The notes under the pieces were generated by a model, which searched no databases, was not told the DNA's origin, and saw only the letters and a program-made list of their open reading frames with translations. Shown here in pieces: positions 22,930-34,873 of a stretch of DNA of 64,000 bases (positions are counted from its first letter, which is position 1; each line of letters opens with the position of its first letter). Both the position numbers and the translations under genes were made by a program. This DNA comes from Synaphobranchus kaupii (taxonomy: Eukaryota; Chordata; Actinopteri; Anguilliformes; Synaphobranchidae). The DNA is taken from assembly GCA_029718625.1 (NCBI GenBank), contig CM056381.1, positions 56,290,157 through 56,354,156 on the forward strand, given 5' to 3'.

Positions 22930-23900
22930 GGGCTCTATTTTCAAACCAGCGCAAGGGGACGGTATAGTCAAACGCAAGCTTGTTGACAGCATCAACGTCT
23001 TAAAACTGGCGCTATGGCGTTTCTCAGCAATACCGCTAGGATCAACAAATTCTCAACATAACATCCTTTCGCTTGCGCTGCAGTGGGATGGGTGGCGCTG
23101 TCTGGGGCGTGTTCTAAAATACTTTCGGCTCAGTGACAATTTGAACCAACGAAAACCCATTGCGTTATGATCAGCTGGAACCACCTCTTAGCGGGAACGC
23201 AATAGACTCTGGCAATTTGGCAACTTATTCGTCATGAAGTTCTATGTAGTGTCTATAGGTGATGCCAACATTACACTTCCATTTAATGAACAAATAGCCT
23301 ATAATTATTATTAATTAATTTTAATTTAAACTACTAGAATAAAACAGGACAGCTTACAAGAAACTTGCGATCATGTAGGCCAATAGCCTATAATATATAA
23401 ATTACACATTGACACAGTTGAATCATAAGCCTACCATTTGAATCATAATTATGCCTACATCACCTAATGTAGGCTAATTAATGCATTCGCCACCTCCTCC
23501 CGTGCCTTCCGAACTTCTGGGAGACGAGGTGGTGTGGATTGTGATCCATAAATTACTACAGTCCTAGCCTGTACTTCTGTTGCAAGTATGTCTGATTCCT
23601 GTGCGGAAAATCGCTCTTGTCGTTGACGGTCCAGTGCGTTTGGGTTGCTCATTATGAAATTGCATGGAGCGATTGCGTTCCAACTGGCTTTTTTTAAAGC
23701 ATGAGAACAACAATTTGATTGGCTACCATAGAGACACACCTTGGACATTTAAACCCAGCCTTTTAGCAATACCGCCATATGGTGCGCCAAGATTGCCGTC
23801 ATGAAATTACCAAATTTCTCGCCGACACGCCCTCAGAGCGATACCGCCAAGCAATTACTCTTGCGTTCACCATTGCGTTTGGTTTATTAAAATAGAGCCC
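22930..23900. mobile_element. Harbinger-like non-autonomous element
   Basis: Ends are GGGCTCTATTTT and AAAATAGAGCCC, perfect inverted repeats. The subterminal zones are rich in GGCGC, CGCAAG and AATACCGC blocks of both orientations. It holds a Myb/SANT-like fragment on the minus strand, a partner gene typical of Harbinger elements. No clear 3-bp target duplication was seen. No DDE transposase is present. Confidence 0.65.
23464..23748 (-). pseudogene. Myb/SANT-like fragment in a Harbinger-type element
   Basis: A 94-codon frame whose middle and end resemble the first helices of a Myb/SANT-like DNA-binding protein: RQRQERFSAQESDILATEVQ, then RTVVIYG and KAREEVANAL. Such proteins accompany Harbinger transposases and help bring them to DNA. 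The N-terminal part of the frame looks non-coding, and the frame ends soon after VANAL. A usable protein would need more C-terminal sequence, so this is a remnant. Family assignment rests on the EExxxLxxEVxxR...I-(Y/F)G pattern and the element context. Confidence 0.55.
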
Positions 23901-23939
23901 GCAACATGATTTACTAAGCCTGAAAGCAAGTTTGGGAAA

Positions 23940-24140
23940 GGTCCAGAGCGACTTACTCAATTTTTTAGCATTTTTTATTTTTTACATAGTATCCATTTAT
24001 ACAGCTGGATATATACTGAAACAATTCAGGTTAAGTACCTTGCTCAATGGTACAACGATAGTGTCCTACCTGGGAATCAAACCTGCAGCCTTTGGGTTAC
24101 AAGCCCAATTCCTTACCCATTATAATAGACTGCCACCCTT
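23940..24140 (-). repeat. tRNA-type fish SINE fragment
   Basis: Carries CCTACCTGGGAATCAAACCTG and a TTACAAGCCCAATTCCTTAC-type box. A second, better copy is at 53900-54125. The tRNA-like head is at the right, so the SINE reads on the minus strand. Confidence 0.7.
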
Positions 24141-24180
24141 ACAAAAGGAAAGCAGGTATTAAAATAAACATAATAGATAA

Positions 24181-25230
24181 GATGACGGCTGTCATTGTAG
24201 CAAGACACGTACAGGTGTTTTTGAAATATCCATAACTGAACATTCTGAATGATTGTGTATCCATGGAGGCTAATTAACTGGCCCATTCTAGCTAACACTC
24301 AAAATACACAAAGATAATTTGTGGATACATACATCATGAACAGTAAGAATACGTTTTTTTTTTAAATCATGAAGCAAATGGTGTTACAGAATACAAGAGC
24401 AACTAGTATTTGAATCAAACAAGCAATACAACGTCTATTATATCAAACAGTGAATAACAAGCAAATCAAAACTTTATAAAAAATAAAACCCATGATCAAA
24501 TGGAAATGTGATTTTATGTGACACTTACGGCGCGAGTAGGCTTAGTGCTAGTAAGCATAGTTATGATCATTTCAGTCCTGACAAACATCTGAAACTCCCA
24601 GCAGAAACTAAGAGACATCCAGTGAAACAGTTTGTAGTAAACCGCCAGCTTGTTCAGTGTAACAGTAGCCTATACCTACACTGTAAAAGAAAATACCATA
24701 AGAAATGGCAGCAATGTTGCCAGTGAAAAACTATTTAATGAAGGGGGAAAACTGTATGAATCCTGCTATCTAGCTGTTGCCTCTAAATCCTGTTATATAA
24801 CTGTATACATCCTGTTACTTTATGCGATGACTGTTAAATAATGAGTTATTGCTGTTATTCTACATGACTTTGACGGTATTAAAAAAGAACAGTGAAATCC
24901 TGTAACAGTTTGTTTTTTTACAGTGTACCGTGGAAAAACTATTTTTAAAGTAAAATGTTTGTAAAGAATAAATTCTAAACAGTGAAAGTCATGTAGACTA
25001 ATTATTTTACTAATGAAAATACAGGATTTATAAATTTTTTCCCATTCATTAAATGGTTTTTCACTGGCAACATTGCTGCAAGTCTTTTCACCGTTTTCTT
25101 ATGAGATATTTCTTTCCAGTGTAACTGTTCCAAACACGCAAAATCTCTCATGTAAATATGGCTGTTTGCGGCTGGAGTCATTTACATAATGACTCTTCGT
25201 TGATCACTCGCAAATTGTTAAATGATAACA
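24181..25230. repeat. Dispersed repeat, copy A
   Basis: Blocks GGCTGTCATTGTAGCAAGAC, CATAACTGAACATTCTGAAT, AAAACCCATGATCAAATGGA and GCTTAGTGCTAGTAAGCATA recur in the same order at 51795-52600. No coding capacity recognised. Confidence 0.75.
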
Positions 25231-27519
25231 CAATCAGCTGTCAAATGGCTCACTATTCATTCCTCACTCATCATTTGAATACCAACTTCAGTGTTGTTCC
25301 AGATGTATTGATAACAAAAATCTTGCCATTTAATGAGTGTAATGGTGCAGCTCTTTGAACATCCCTGTCTGTAGAATTCCCTCTCCTAATATGGGTAACT
25401 GTCTGTCTCAGGATCCTACACTTTCTCTCTCCTGAAATGAATGTTATTCTCTCTCTGCAAACCACCTGCTGCTATTGATCGGAAAGGTATAGGGATATTA
25501 GCAGAGGTCTAAAATCCAGGTTCATAAAGTAAAAGTCCTTCCCAGTATTATTGATCGGAAAAGTATAGGGTTGAAGTTGTTAAGGTAAAAGTTCTTTGCA
25601 TAAAATGATTTAGCGCCTGTTAGTTAACTAGCTAGTCATCCAGCTAATTATCAGATGAAATAGATGTTTTGCTTGTTTATCTTCTAATATTACTGCAAGA
25701 ATATAACATTTGTTCTTCCACCGGAATGCGGTGGCTTTAAGTGACTAGCGAGTTTGCCAGTCGGAAAAAAGAATGGACCTTGTTTGTTTATTAAAAAAGA
25801 AGGGTAGCGCAAATGGTGGGCGGATTCAGAACATTTTGCAAATAAGAGTGCAATATGCAAATGAGATGTAATTTTTGTAGGCTAATCGCCCTGTCACAGG
25901 ATGGGGCTGAGGCTAGCCTCAAAGACAAGTATTTTCAATGGGCTCTGCTCGTACCATCCAAGGGGCCAAGACTGGGCTTTCGTTTTGAAGCTCACTTCCT
26001 GGTGCCGTTATCTCACTAGCGCCACTGTGGTTGGCTCCAGTATAGGTCTTTCACCATGTAAGTCAATGGCAGCAATGTGGTCAAAATACTCAGTCAATAA
26101 ATGTTTCCCACAAAATGTCCCGCAATGTAATTGCAATAGGTGCCTTTCCTTCATCTAATGCCTCTGCATGTGCAGATTTTTTTTAAATATTGTGTTGTTT
26201 GGACAGGGAATTAACATTTGTTCAGGACCAATCAGAAGGGCAGGTTGAGTCCTGTGGTCACTGGCATAGATAGGTTCTATAGGGTTCTCACTGCCCTCAC
26301 TCTGAGGGGTCTATGCTTGGGACAGGCAGACATGCTGTATTTTTGAGTGGAAGTCGATGGAGAACATCCCTTAGTAGCCTACCGTGAACAAGCTGTTGTT
26401 TTGTGGACGCAGTTCGTAACATAATAAATTGACTGCCTTACCCGCTCATCTTCAATATGTTTGTCATCACATATTCATTTTGGTTGGAGCGAGCTATGAT
26501 GTGTCTACTACGAAAAAAAATACTGTTTCATGAGATGAGAGACAGAAGGGGATGTTGCAGCTACACTACAGGCCCAGCGTCTCTGAGCAAGCAGCCAAAC
26601 TGTGGGTTAAGTATCTCAAATCAATTGCTCCATACCTGTATAACCTTATCAATTTAGATATTTATTTAGCTATTCCACCCCCTCCCGTACGCAATCGCCG
26701 TACTCCCCCTGCCATGAACGTTACCATTGCTTAGCAATGCTGGGTTAGCTAGCTAGCAAGCTAACGATAGCTCACGGCAAGTCCTTTTAACATTTATCTA
26801 GAAAGCTAACGATAGCTTATGGCAAGCCATTTTAATTTAACAGTTATTCGACTTCCTTAAAGTCATCCTTGCTGGCTGGCCATATAAGTTGGCTAGCTAC
26901 CGTGATTGCCTAGCTAACGTTAGCCAGCTGCTCCAGCTAGAACCCTAACCAGACATTTTTACACCTGGATAATTTTTTTTCGGTCACAAAAATTAAGAAA
27001 ATGTGCGGGGAATAGAGCCAAAGTGTTAGCGGTATGTTTGTCCTGACTCAATACGGGGATGTTTAAAATAAAACCTGTAATTTATCGGAAAAGAATAAGG
27101 AGTCTGCGTTTGTAAATGTTTGCAATGTTTGTGATTAGGTTACTGGATGCAGATGAAAGTTAATGCCAGCTACAATGTAGCTAATGTAGCTACTGTGCTT
27201 TAGCTAGCGTGTGAACCCACTTACCTACAATCCCCACTTTATCTGGAACAGTTTTCAGAACGGGGTTTCATGCTGCGGCAAACCGTGACAGACTGCTCTG
27301 CCACAGTCGAGTTAATTAGCGGTTAGCCAAAAAGACGGTGGTGGTTTGCTCATTTAAGACTATGGGGTCAGCTTGCGACCTTTCTAGCGGCGCTAGGGAC
27401 ATTGATAATAAAAGTAGTCTTGTCAAAATAACATATGTGATTAATTGACCGTCAATATAGTTGATGGCAATGGCGTTACCCTATGTTCGTCCACGTGTGG
27501 TGGTGATACAGTGTGTAGG
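25231..27519. other. Unassigned sequence with scattered short repeats
   Basis: No convincing gene. 25500-25600 carries partial copies of the CAGGTTCATAAAGTAAAAGTC MITE end, and 26740-26950 has many GCTAGCTA and AACGATAGCT motifs. Short ORFs here look random. Confidence 0.4.
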
Positions 27520-28225
27520 GACAATAAGAACTACAAGTCCATACAGTCCACAGGAGGCTCCTCCTCCACGTTGGAAGTGACGTAGGACGTTGTACCAGTT
27601 GTGATTTCCGCACTGTAACGTGATCCTGCACAGCGGAATGCGCGACTGGCAATAAAGTTTATATGTAGGGGCAACACAGCCAGTTCATCCGAGTTCTTCC
27701 CGCAGTTTTCTACCGGGCCAGTTGTCCGCTGAACGTGTCTCGTCTCTGGGCCCGTGAGGCCTGGAGCACGCCCGGGGCCGAGCCCTCGCTCTACAGGAAG
27801 CATCGACCGTCCGTGACGTCGACCCAACCGAGCGAGGCGGGCTCATCTACCCCCGGCTATCGGCCACGGAGGACCGGAGACGAGGCGCAAGGAGGCAACG
27901 TGAGCACCCGGTGGTCAAGAAGAACCAGCAAGCGGACCATGCAGCCACTGATCCTGTAGCAGAGCACCGCCAGTGAGTCCCCAAAGAGGCAAGCGGTCTG
28001 CAGTAGGATGGCGCTGCATAGTTCGGGAGAGATAATGCGACCGGTGCCATTATCCCGTAAGAACGACGAAAGAAAGCTGTTCCAGGGACCCAAGATGAGG
28101 CGGACGTTTCCCCTATCTTCCACAACCCCTGCGAACTCGCCAACACTGGAAAAGGGCGACCGGATTTCCCCGTTTCATCGTGAGTGTGCGATCCAACGGA
28201 GGAACCAATTTAACGGACTTTAATT
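27520..28225. other. CpG-rich segment, possible promoter/5' exon or element leader
   Basis: Clearly richer in G+C and CpG than its surroundings. Open frames exist on both strands (for example 27531-27827 minus, 27735-27959 plus) but neither resembles a family I know. It ends near an AAG|GTAAG-like GCAAGTAAGG donor at 28229. A CpG-island promoter or a retroelement leader could both explain it. Confidence 0.35.
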
Positions 28226-28671
28226 CAAGTAAGGCTGTAACATGGGCAATAGCATATTAGTTAGCAAAAGAAACATGTTTGTGACTGGATGTATGTAATT
28301 GCTATTGAAAGGTTAATGTGTTCTGTAAAAGTTTTGTGTTACCGTTTTACTTTGGATGGTGTTATGTCATCCACCGCGCTGCGTTAGGTTTAATGCATCC
28401 ACGCACAGAGCGTATCTTGCATGCGATCTATCTTTAAACACTAACCAGCCGTAATCCTAACACTGCACGCTGATCTCAACGCACACGCATTTAAGCTTAC
28501 GGCTATCCCTTATGTGTGTGGTATGGTTCATGCGCCGCCATTATTAGCTAGCTCCAGCAAAAGCTAGTTTCAAACCTCCCTCCAGCTTAGTTTCTTTGTT
28601 CTCATTGAACACGTGTCCGTGGCAACCCCCCACACGTAGGAGAACATGGAAATTCCACACACACCCAACGC

Positions 28672-28672
<1 letters not shown>
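28226..28672. other. Unassigned sequence
   Basis: No gene recognised. Confidence 0.4.

Positions 28673-28733
<61 letters not shown>
28673..28733. repeat. (CA)n microsatellite
   Basis: About 30 consecutive CA units. Long valine/cysteine-type frames through it are artefacts. Confidence 0.98.
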
Positions 28734-28736
<3 letters not shown>

Positions 28737-28792
28737 TTTGTTGTACATTATAGTAGTGAATCGTGCCTTGCTCTGTTTGGTACTTTGTGTTC

Positions 28793-28798
28793 AATAAA
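28793..28798 (+). terminator. Candidate polyadenylation signal AATAAA
   Basis: TTCAATAAACTATTACA lies in an otherwise unassigned stretch downstream of the CpG-rich segment. No upstream gene is established. Confidence 0.3.
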
Positions 28799-29150
28799 CT
28801 ATTACATTTATCCAAGATTGCCTGTATTAATGTTGCTCTTGTGTTGAACTGAATCAGCCAATGCTAATCGCAGGGATTCCCCAAAATGCCTTCACCTTCT
28901 AGCTGGATCATTTATATTAATTCGGTATCAACTGAGTACATGATATTGTGATTTTGCTAAGACAATTATTAATGTGTAATTTTATTGGTAATTAATTTAA
29001 TTATTAATTCAAGTTACCCATTTTTAGTTAGTATATTCTCTTTTGAGAATAATATATAAATTTTATGAGACTGATTTATAATACAAAACCATGCCACCAG
29101 TTGTATAAGGATGGTAGTGGCGTATCGCAATACATAAGTGACGCCCCGTG

Positions 29151-29158
29151 TATAAATA
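29151..29158 (+). promoter_or_regulatory. TATA-like box before a PBS-like repeat
   Basis: GTGTATAAATAGAGG at 29149 is followed by ACATTTTTGGTGCCCCGCG and, about 95 bp on, by ATATTTTTGGTGCCTCGTG. The TGGTGCC element resembles retroelement primer-binding sites, so this could be an LTR remnant. No LTR pair was found. Confidence 0.3.
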
Positions 29159-29309
29159 GAGGTATGTCCCCTACATTTTTGGTGCCCCGCGTACGGACTC
29201 TGATGATTGAGAGATCATGTTACTGATCATCTTGCTCACTGCTATCAGACTCGTACCTGGTCGCTATATTTTTGGTGCCTCGTGTATTAATTAAATGAAT
29301 ATTCCCTAC

Positions 29310-30119
29310 AAGTGCGTCTAGCTTGGCTACCGAGCTCAGCTGGTATGCTATCTAGCTAATCAAATTAGCTCACGTTAGCTGAATATAAATTGAAGATAAC
29401 TGAATGAACGTTAATTATGTGACGAATACCACATTCAATGCGAATAAATGACACTGAAAATGAAATGTTATGTTATAAAACATTAGCAACTTAAGGAAGT
29501 TTACTGCAAGTTCGTTTTGCAAAATGGTGGGTTTGGTCAGGTCATGTGCTTTATAGTTCTGTGGCTTCTCCACCCCGAACTGTCAATCATACTGTGCCCG
29601 GGCCATATACGGTTGACCCTGCCCCTGACAACGTCACTTCGGCTCCACGGAGCAGACGCAGTTTGTACAAACTGGCGGGGAAAAATGCATCCGGAGCTTC
29701 AATTCGGTTTTTACGAGTCTATGGTACCATCTCATTCAGCATGAGCCGCTTAGAGGGACTGCAATGTGAAATGCTTCTGAGTGTCAGGCTGAGTGTCACC
29801 CTAGGCAAAATAGCCTCACAAGCGTAATGTGCATGTGCTCAGACCTGTAGAAGCAGAAATTAGACTCAGAGGCGCTCTCGCTATAGCATAAATATGGACC
29901 GAATTTTTATTAAAAAATTATGTATTTTTGCAGACGATTTTGTTTATTTTATTTTTAATCCCTTTAGGAGGCTCAGCCTCCGTTAGCCTCAATGACAATC
30001 TGCCTATGGTATAAATAAGCTCCTGCTTGCATTGAGTTATTGTGGATCTTTAAGTAAAATGGAAATAAGACAATCCATCAATAACTCTTTGGCATGTCTA
30101 CATCAGAACAGTAAAAAAA
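29310..30119. other. Unassigned sequence
   Basis: No gene recognised. Short frames at 29517-29827 have no family resemblance that I can see. Confidence 0.4.
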
Positions 30120-30460
30120 ATTTAATTATTCATTCACTATATATAAAACTCCTCCATCCATATCTACTGCATATCTGGCAGCAGAGTGATGGTTTGAGGC
30201 TTGTTTGATACCTCAGACCCTTGATGACTTACAGCCATTTTACCAATCATGTATTCCATACTGTTCCAGCATAATTTACAACTAAATCTAGTCCCACCCC
30301 CCGATTCCCATAGAGATCCATTCAAATGCAGAGATGTTATAGTATCGCTTGTAAGTACCAGAAAATAAGATATCAAGAGTCTTTCGATGTTGTTGGGTCA
30401 CAGACATCAGGAAGTCATGGTATGCAAAGGATGTGTGACCAAATATTAAAAATGATTACT
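30120..30460 (-). repeat. Dispersed repeat family X, copy 1
   Basis: Contains TCCATCCATATCTACTGCAT, GGCAGCAGAGTGATGGTTTG and ATTCAAATGCAGAGATGTTA, and ends TGTGTGACCAAATATTAAAA. Forward copies lie at 54346-54730 and 62029-62225, sharing the TGTTGGGTCACAGACATCAG region. Confidence 0.8.
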
Positions 30461-30794
30461 TTCTTTTTTTACTCTCTTTTTTAAAATGTAATATATGGTC
30501 AACCTAGACAGTGCAAAATAAACCAGATGACTACTCTGATGATAACAACATTTGCATTTCAGTATAAGAATAAACGACTTGTAGGCACCGCATTGGAGTC
30601 ATATGTTGCACGTCAGAAGGCAGTGACCCTTGTGATGACATTCTCAACTGAATGTTCTAATCACATATTTGTGATTGTACACTTTTGGATCAGTGATGGA
30701 ATGATCACATATTTTGCCAAGGCTCGGAAATGCACTCGGTTCTTACAAAAAAAGTACAATAATAGCAAAACGACGGTGGGGTCGATGTGCATGT

Positions 30795-31020
30795 AATACA
30801 CTCGGTGTGCACCCGACCACCATGTAAGACTGGTAACACCGGCAACCGCGACAAGCCTACCGGCCCGTCCCTGAGCAATGCTGGAGCCAATTGTGCATTA
30901 CCTTGTAGGGCTGCCAGCCGGAGTTTACACTGGCACAGTCCAGATTCGATACCTGACCATGCGGCCCATCCCCGCACTAGAACAGAGCCTTAACAGGATG
31001 AGCCAACCAGCAGTTCAGTG
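30795..31020 (-). mobile_element. tRNA-type SINE, minus strand
   Basis: Read on the minus strand, it has an A-box-like TGGCTCATCCTGTTAAGG, a B-box-like GGTATCGAATCTGG and then a GCACAATTGGCTCCAGC body. GC content is higher than the flanks. No clear target duplication was seen. Confidence 0.55.
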
Positions 31021-32734
31021 GCGCATATTTTTTGAATTCCTTGTGGGAATATTCCAGTGACAATTTTTTTCCGCTATTTATTGTTCAACTGAACTGCATT
31101 TCTACCATAATTATCAAATCTTTTGGAATTGGAATCAATAAAAAAAATCATGAAACCAAACTGCAGTCTGTTGGCACATCCTGAATGAGTGGATGCTGAC
31201 GTCAGAAGGGAAATCCATTTTTTTGGTTTCTTGCTTTCCTGTGACGCTGAATTAGTGTGGAGAGGGACAGGCTACACTATGTTCACCCCAGATGCGCTTT
31301 CCAGCTCAGATACTCACATTCTCTCATTATTGCTTTCCAAGTTGACTTTGGCTGGTTCCCTTTAATCCCACAGACTCACTGAATGACTGTGAATCACTTC
31401 GTGCCAGGTTGTGAAACTCGACTCTTGGTTTCTGCTGGCCTTCCACTCCTTGCAGATCTGAAGCCCCAGTTTAAAGCTGGCATGTCTCATTAGAGCCCCT
31501 TAAAAAATCCTGCTGCAGTGAACACCAGGTCTACCACAGACTTTCAGCAGAGAGAGAAATATCTTGTCTAGGGATGAGGTCACAGCCTGTGCTAGACAAC
31601 TTCTTACCAGGCACATGGTCTCCCTTATTGGGAAACATCTTTTCTTGCTTCTGCGTGATATCATAATTGTGAATCTGACCCCTGCCTAAGAACTTTGTGT
31701 AAGAATTGTGGAATTCTGTGCAGCAACTTGGTCTGTATTTCCTGTGTGTAAGAGCTGTCTAAATGCATGAGAACTGTAAGTAAAAACTGTTTGAATGGGC
31801 AGGAAGAGTGCTGTGTGTTAGAGCAAACAAACTGAGTGGGAACTCTTCCAATAGGTGTTGAATGGTACAGGAACTTGTCAATAATTCGAACAATTCTTAT
31901 AACAGCAGCACAAACACAGGCACATGTGTACACACATACACAAGCAGGAAGGGCTTATAAAAGCTGTCTGATAGAGGAACCGTGCAGAAGTAGGCTGTGT
32001 CACTTTGTGGGAAGAGAGCGCTCCGCAGGCACGCTCTGTGTGTCAGCGCATTTGGCAGACGGCTCTGGCACTGACTTGCTCTCTCCAGGCTTGAGGCAGC
32101 TGACACTGGAATTAAAACCGCGGCAACGTGCGGCCCGCCATGTACGCCATGCAACTCGGAGCCAGGAATATTCCGGAGAGCAGGCTTCACACTGAGTCAA
32201 CAGCAGCCACTGCTGGACAATCACCGAAACTCAGTTGTGCATTTATGCACGATTATGCACCCACGGCAGAAGAGATGATTGATAAAAGAGCCTTACTCTT
32301 ACTGGGATATCCTAGGAAAATTATTCTTGGTAAAATGAAGCATTAATGAAGGATAAGATTAAGGCAAAAAGGTAAGGATAATGATAAGGATAAGGCAAAA
32401 AGTAATTGTCAAATATGCATTCATATAAAAATAATGTTTTTAAACAAGATTGAGAAGTTTAACCTTAAATTGTAACGGCTGGCCTAGAAACAGCTGAGCA
32501 GCCAATTGTCAAATTACGTTTGGTCCCCTAAAATGGGGGAACTAAGTATAAAAAAGGGCTGTAATTAATATACAGATGACCTGATATGGATATAAATACC
32601 CTTGAGAAAGCTGACAGTCTTCAACCTCAAAATTTGTTTAAATTCAAATCCAGTGTACTGGATTACATAGCCAAAACAACAAAAATTGTGTCACTGTACA
32701 AATTCCTACACCCTATCATGTATATACAGTGCCC
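31021..32734. other. Unassigned sequence, possibly low-copy
   Basis: No gene recognised. TATAAAA at 31956-31962 precedes a GC-richer stretch (31975-32180) and could be a promoter, but no coding frame supports this. AAGGATAA-type short repeats occur at 32345-32400. Confidence 0.35.
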
Positions 32735-32868
32735 TCTATGTTTGGAACAAAGACATTTTTTTCTTGATTTGGCTCTGTACTCGACAATTTTAGATTTGTA
32801 ATCAAACAGTTCACATGTGGTTAAAGTACAGATTCTCAGCTTTTATTAACCCCGTAACTATACGGGGC
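32735..32868. repeat. Tc1/mariner-type terminal fragment
   Basis: ACAGTGCCCTCTATGTTTGG, TTTTCTTGATTTGGCTCTGT and ATTTGTAATCAAACAGTTCA match the end of an abundant fish mariner-like family. A related end occurs at 59748-59840. Only one end is present. Confidence 0.65.
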
Positions 32869-33010
32869 AGAGGAGTGCTATTAGGGGTCCAAGCAGTGAA
32901 GCTGCTGGAACCCTATTGCATTTGCTGGTTTTATAATTATTAGGGGTCCAAGTGCTGGAACCCTGTTATCATTGGTTTTATTATTATTAGGGGACCAAGC
33001 AGCTCAGCCA
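32869..33010. repeat. Three units of a TTAGGGGTCCAAG repeat
   Basis: (A/T)TTAGGGG(T/A)CCAAG followed by GCTGGAACCCT(A/G)TT recurs at about 32881, 32938 and 32988. Within a unit, CAGTGAAGCTGCTGGAACCC shows local dyad symmetry. Confidence 0.7.
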
Positions 33011-33640
33011 CTGGTACCGTATTGTTTTTGTTTGGATTTTCTTTTCCCCCTCCCCTTTCACCTAAAATTCCCATGAGCTGGTCTGGCCTAGAATCACCAA
33101 ACTTGGTAGGATTGTTGAGATTGCTGAACTCTTGGATCCTTTAAATTATGACGCAGATTGGGATGTTTGTTCTCGGTGCAGTTAGTGGTATCCAGTTAAG
33201 AAATCCTGCTTCGGTATACCCCCTGCTGTGTCAGAAAGCGTTTTCTATATAGTTCGGTGCTCCTGACGCTCCGATTGACCTATAGTCACATAAGTTGGCG
33301 TATAGGTTCTGAGAGAGAAATAACATCCTGCTTCTGTCAAAATGATGGATGGGCATATTTGCATAATTGTATGAATATTCATGAGGTTATGAAAAAATAT
33401 AATTATGCATAAAAAAATTGCATGATTTGAAGAACCTTGAAATACACACCGAAATACCATCTTACCTGAACGTTAGCTAACAATACTACGAGTCTGATTC
33501 TTTCACACGCGCGATATTGTTTTTGGCCGGCAGAGCTATAGGCTACTTTACGTTACCTAGCTAATAAACTAACGCTGTACTTCCACGGAGAATTTAGGTG
33601 AGCAAAAAGTAAAGGATTCAATGATAGTTTGACTTGAAAA
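33011..33640. other. Unassigned sequence
   Basis: No gene recognised. Confidence 0.4.
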
Positions 33641-33659
33641 ATGATGGTATAATCACTGA

Positions 33660-33905
33660 AAATAACCCAGATAGACTGTCGTCGTATTTTATTTGCTTTG
33701 GGTGCACCTTGGAGTGTTTAAGTGCGTTTGGTAGTGGATGCTACTATTTTCCTACGAGTTGCGCTAGCATTAGCAATGTGTGTATGTCCAAAAGAAGGGA
33801 CAGCATGGAATTATCTGAAAATGGTTTCCATCAATCAACTACATCATGGGTAAGTCGTAATTGAGACATTATGTCCAAAATTCCGAACTAACCCTTTTTT
33901 AATTA
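33660..33905 (+). repeat. TTAA-family element fragment (GGGATAGTTCGG end)
   Basis: From AGACTGTCGTCGTATTTTAT to TCCGAACTAACCCTTTT it matches 57910-58138 with few differences. The better copy ends CCGAACTATCCC followed by TTAA. This is probably a MITE of a TTAA-targeting superfamily. Confidence 0.7.
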
Positions 33906-34363
33906 TTAATATTTTTTTGTATTTTTTTTTTAATGATGTAGTATTATTATTATTCGGGGTGTTGTGTGGGGTTGTTTCAAGGGGGGGATGTATTGGCATT
34001 GTGATGATGTCATTTTATTGGGGGTGGGTTTTTTTATGGTGGGTCTTAGGGTGCTTGGGGAAAACGTGTTGGTATTTATTATTTTTTTATTAGAACAACA
34101 TCGTGAAAAAGTAATGGCATATATATACATATATATATAAACATAAGAAAAAAATGGGAAAACGCCTTGTGCACAAACGTGTCTCCATCAAAGAGGTGCT
34201 GGTGTCGGCAAGATGAAGAAACATGAAAAAAGAGAGAAAACCAGGGCGAAAATATACAATGCACAGCTCCAATGTTCAATCCGCACACTCAAACGAAAAA
34301 GTTAAAAGACTGACCTTCAGAGGCAAAAAGTATATAGATGCAAAAAAGGTTTATTAAAAAGTG

Positions 34364-34407
34364 GAACGAACGACGCGCGTTTCGGCGTATCTTCGTCAGG
34401 TTCGTTC
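34364..34407 (-). ncRNA. Hammerhead-ribozyme-like motif, left repeat
   Basis: On the minus strand: stem I GAACGAAC (complement of 34400-34407), CTGACGA, a short stem II region, GAAA, a minimal stem III, the cleavage triplet GTC (34372-34374) and the other stem I strand GTTCGTTC. Hammerheads with minimal stem III are known in Penelope-like elements. The stem II sequence AGATACGCC pairs poorly, so activity is uncertain. Confidence 0.55.
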
Positions 34408-34873
34408 GTGAAATGAGCTTGGACACAGGTGACTCATATCACATTATAGAAACAATTAACACATCATATCAATTAAGTAAATCATTCACAATATCAATTA
34501 AGTTAATCATTCACAATATCAATTAAGTTAGTCATTCACAATAGAAAACAAAACACCAATTAACACTCATCAATAACGGTCACATCAGGAAGCAATTAAC
34601 ACTTTATATCAAGTAAACTATCGTCATACACAATAATGGTTACAACAAGTAACACCTTGCGATAATCAATCATCAAAGAATGACCCCCAATCTTATATGA
34701 AATGGACACCTGACAGACCAGCTAAACGTGAGCTATCCATAAAAAATGGTAATGATTATACCTTTAAACATGCCAAAAATAGTCAGCTTGTGCAATTTTC
34801 CACCACATCTTAATTCAATAAGTCTAATAGTAAATAACTAGCCTACAATACCAAGGAATAGCAGACATAAAAA

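Noticed and set aside
28544..28815. Open frames rich in Cys/Val across the (CA)n tract
   Set aside because: They are translations of a dinucleotide microsatellite and have no support as genes. The same applies to 49462-49644.
31956..32190. A host gene promoter and first exon
   Set aside because: A TATA-like box and somewhat GC-rich sequence exist, but overlapping frames on both strands show no family or consistent splice signals. Too weak to call.
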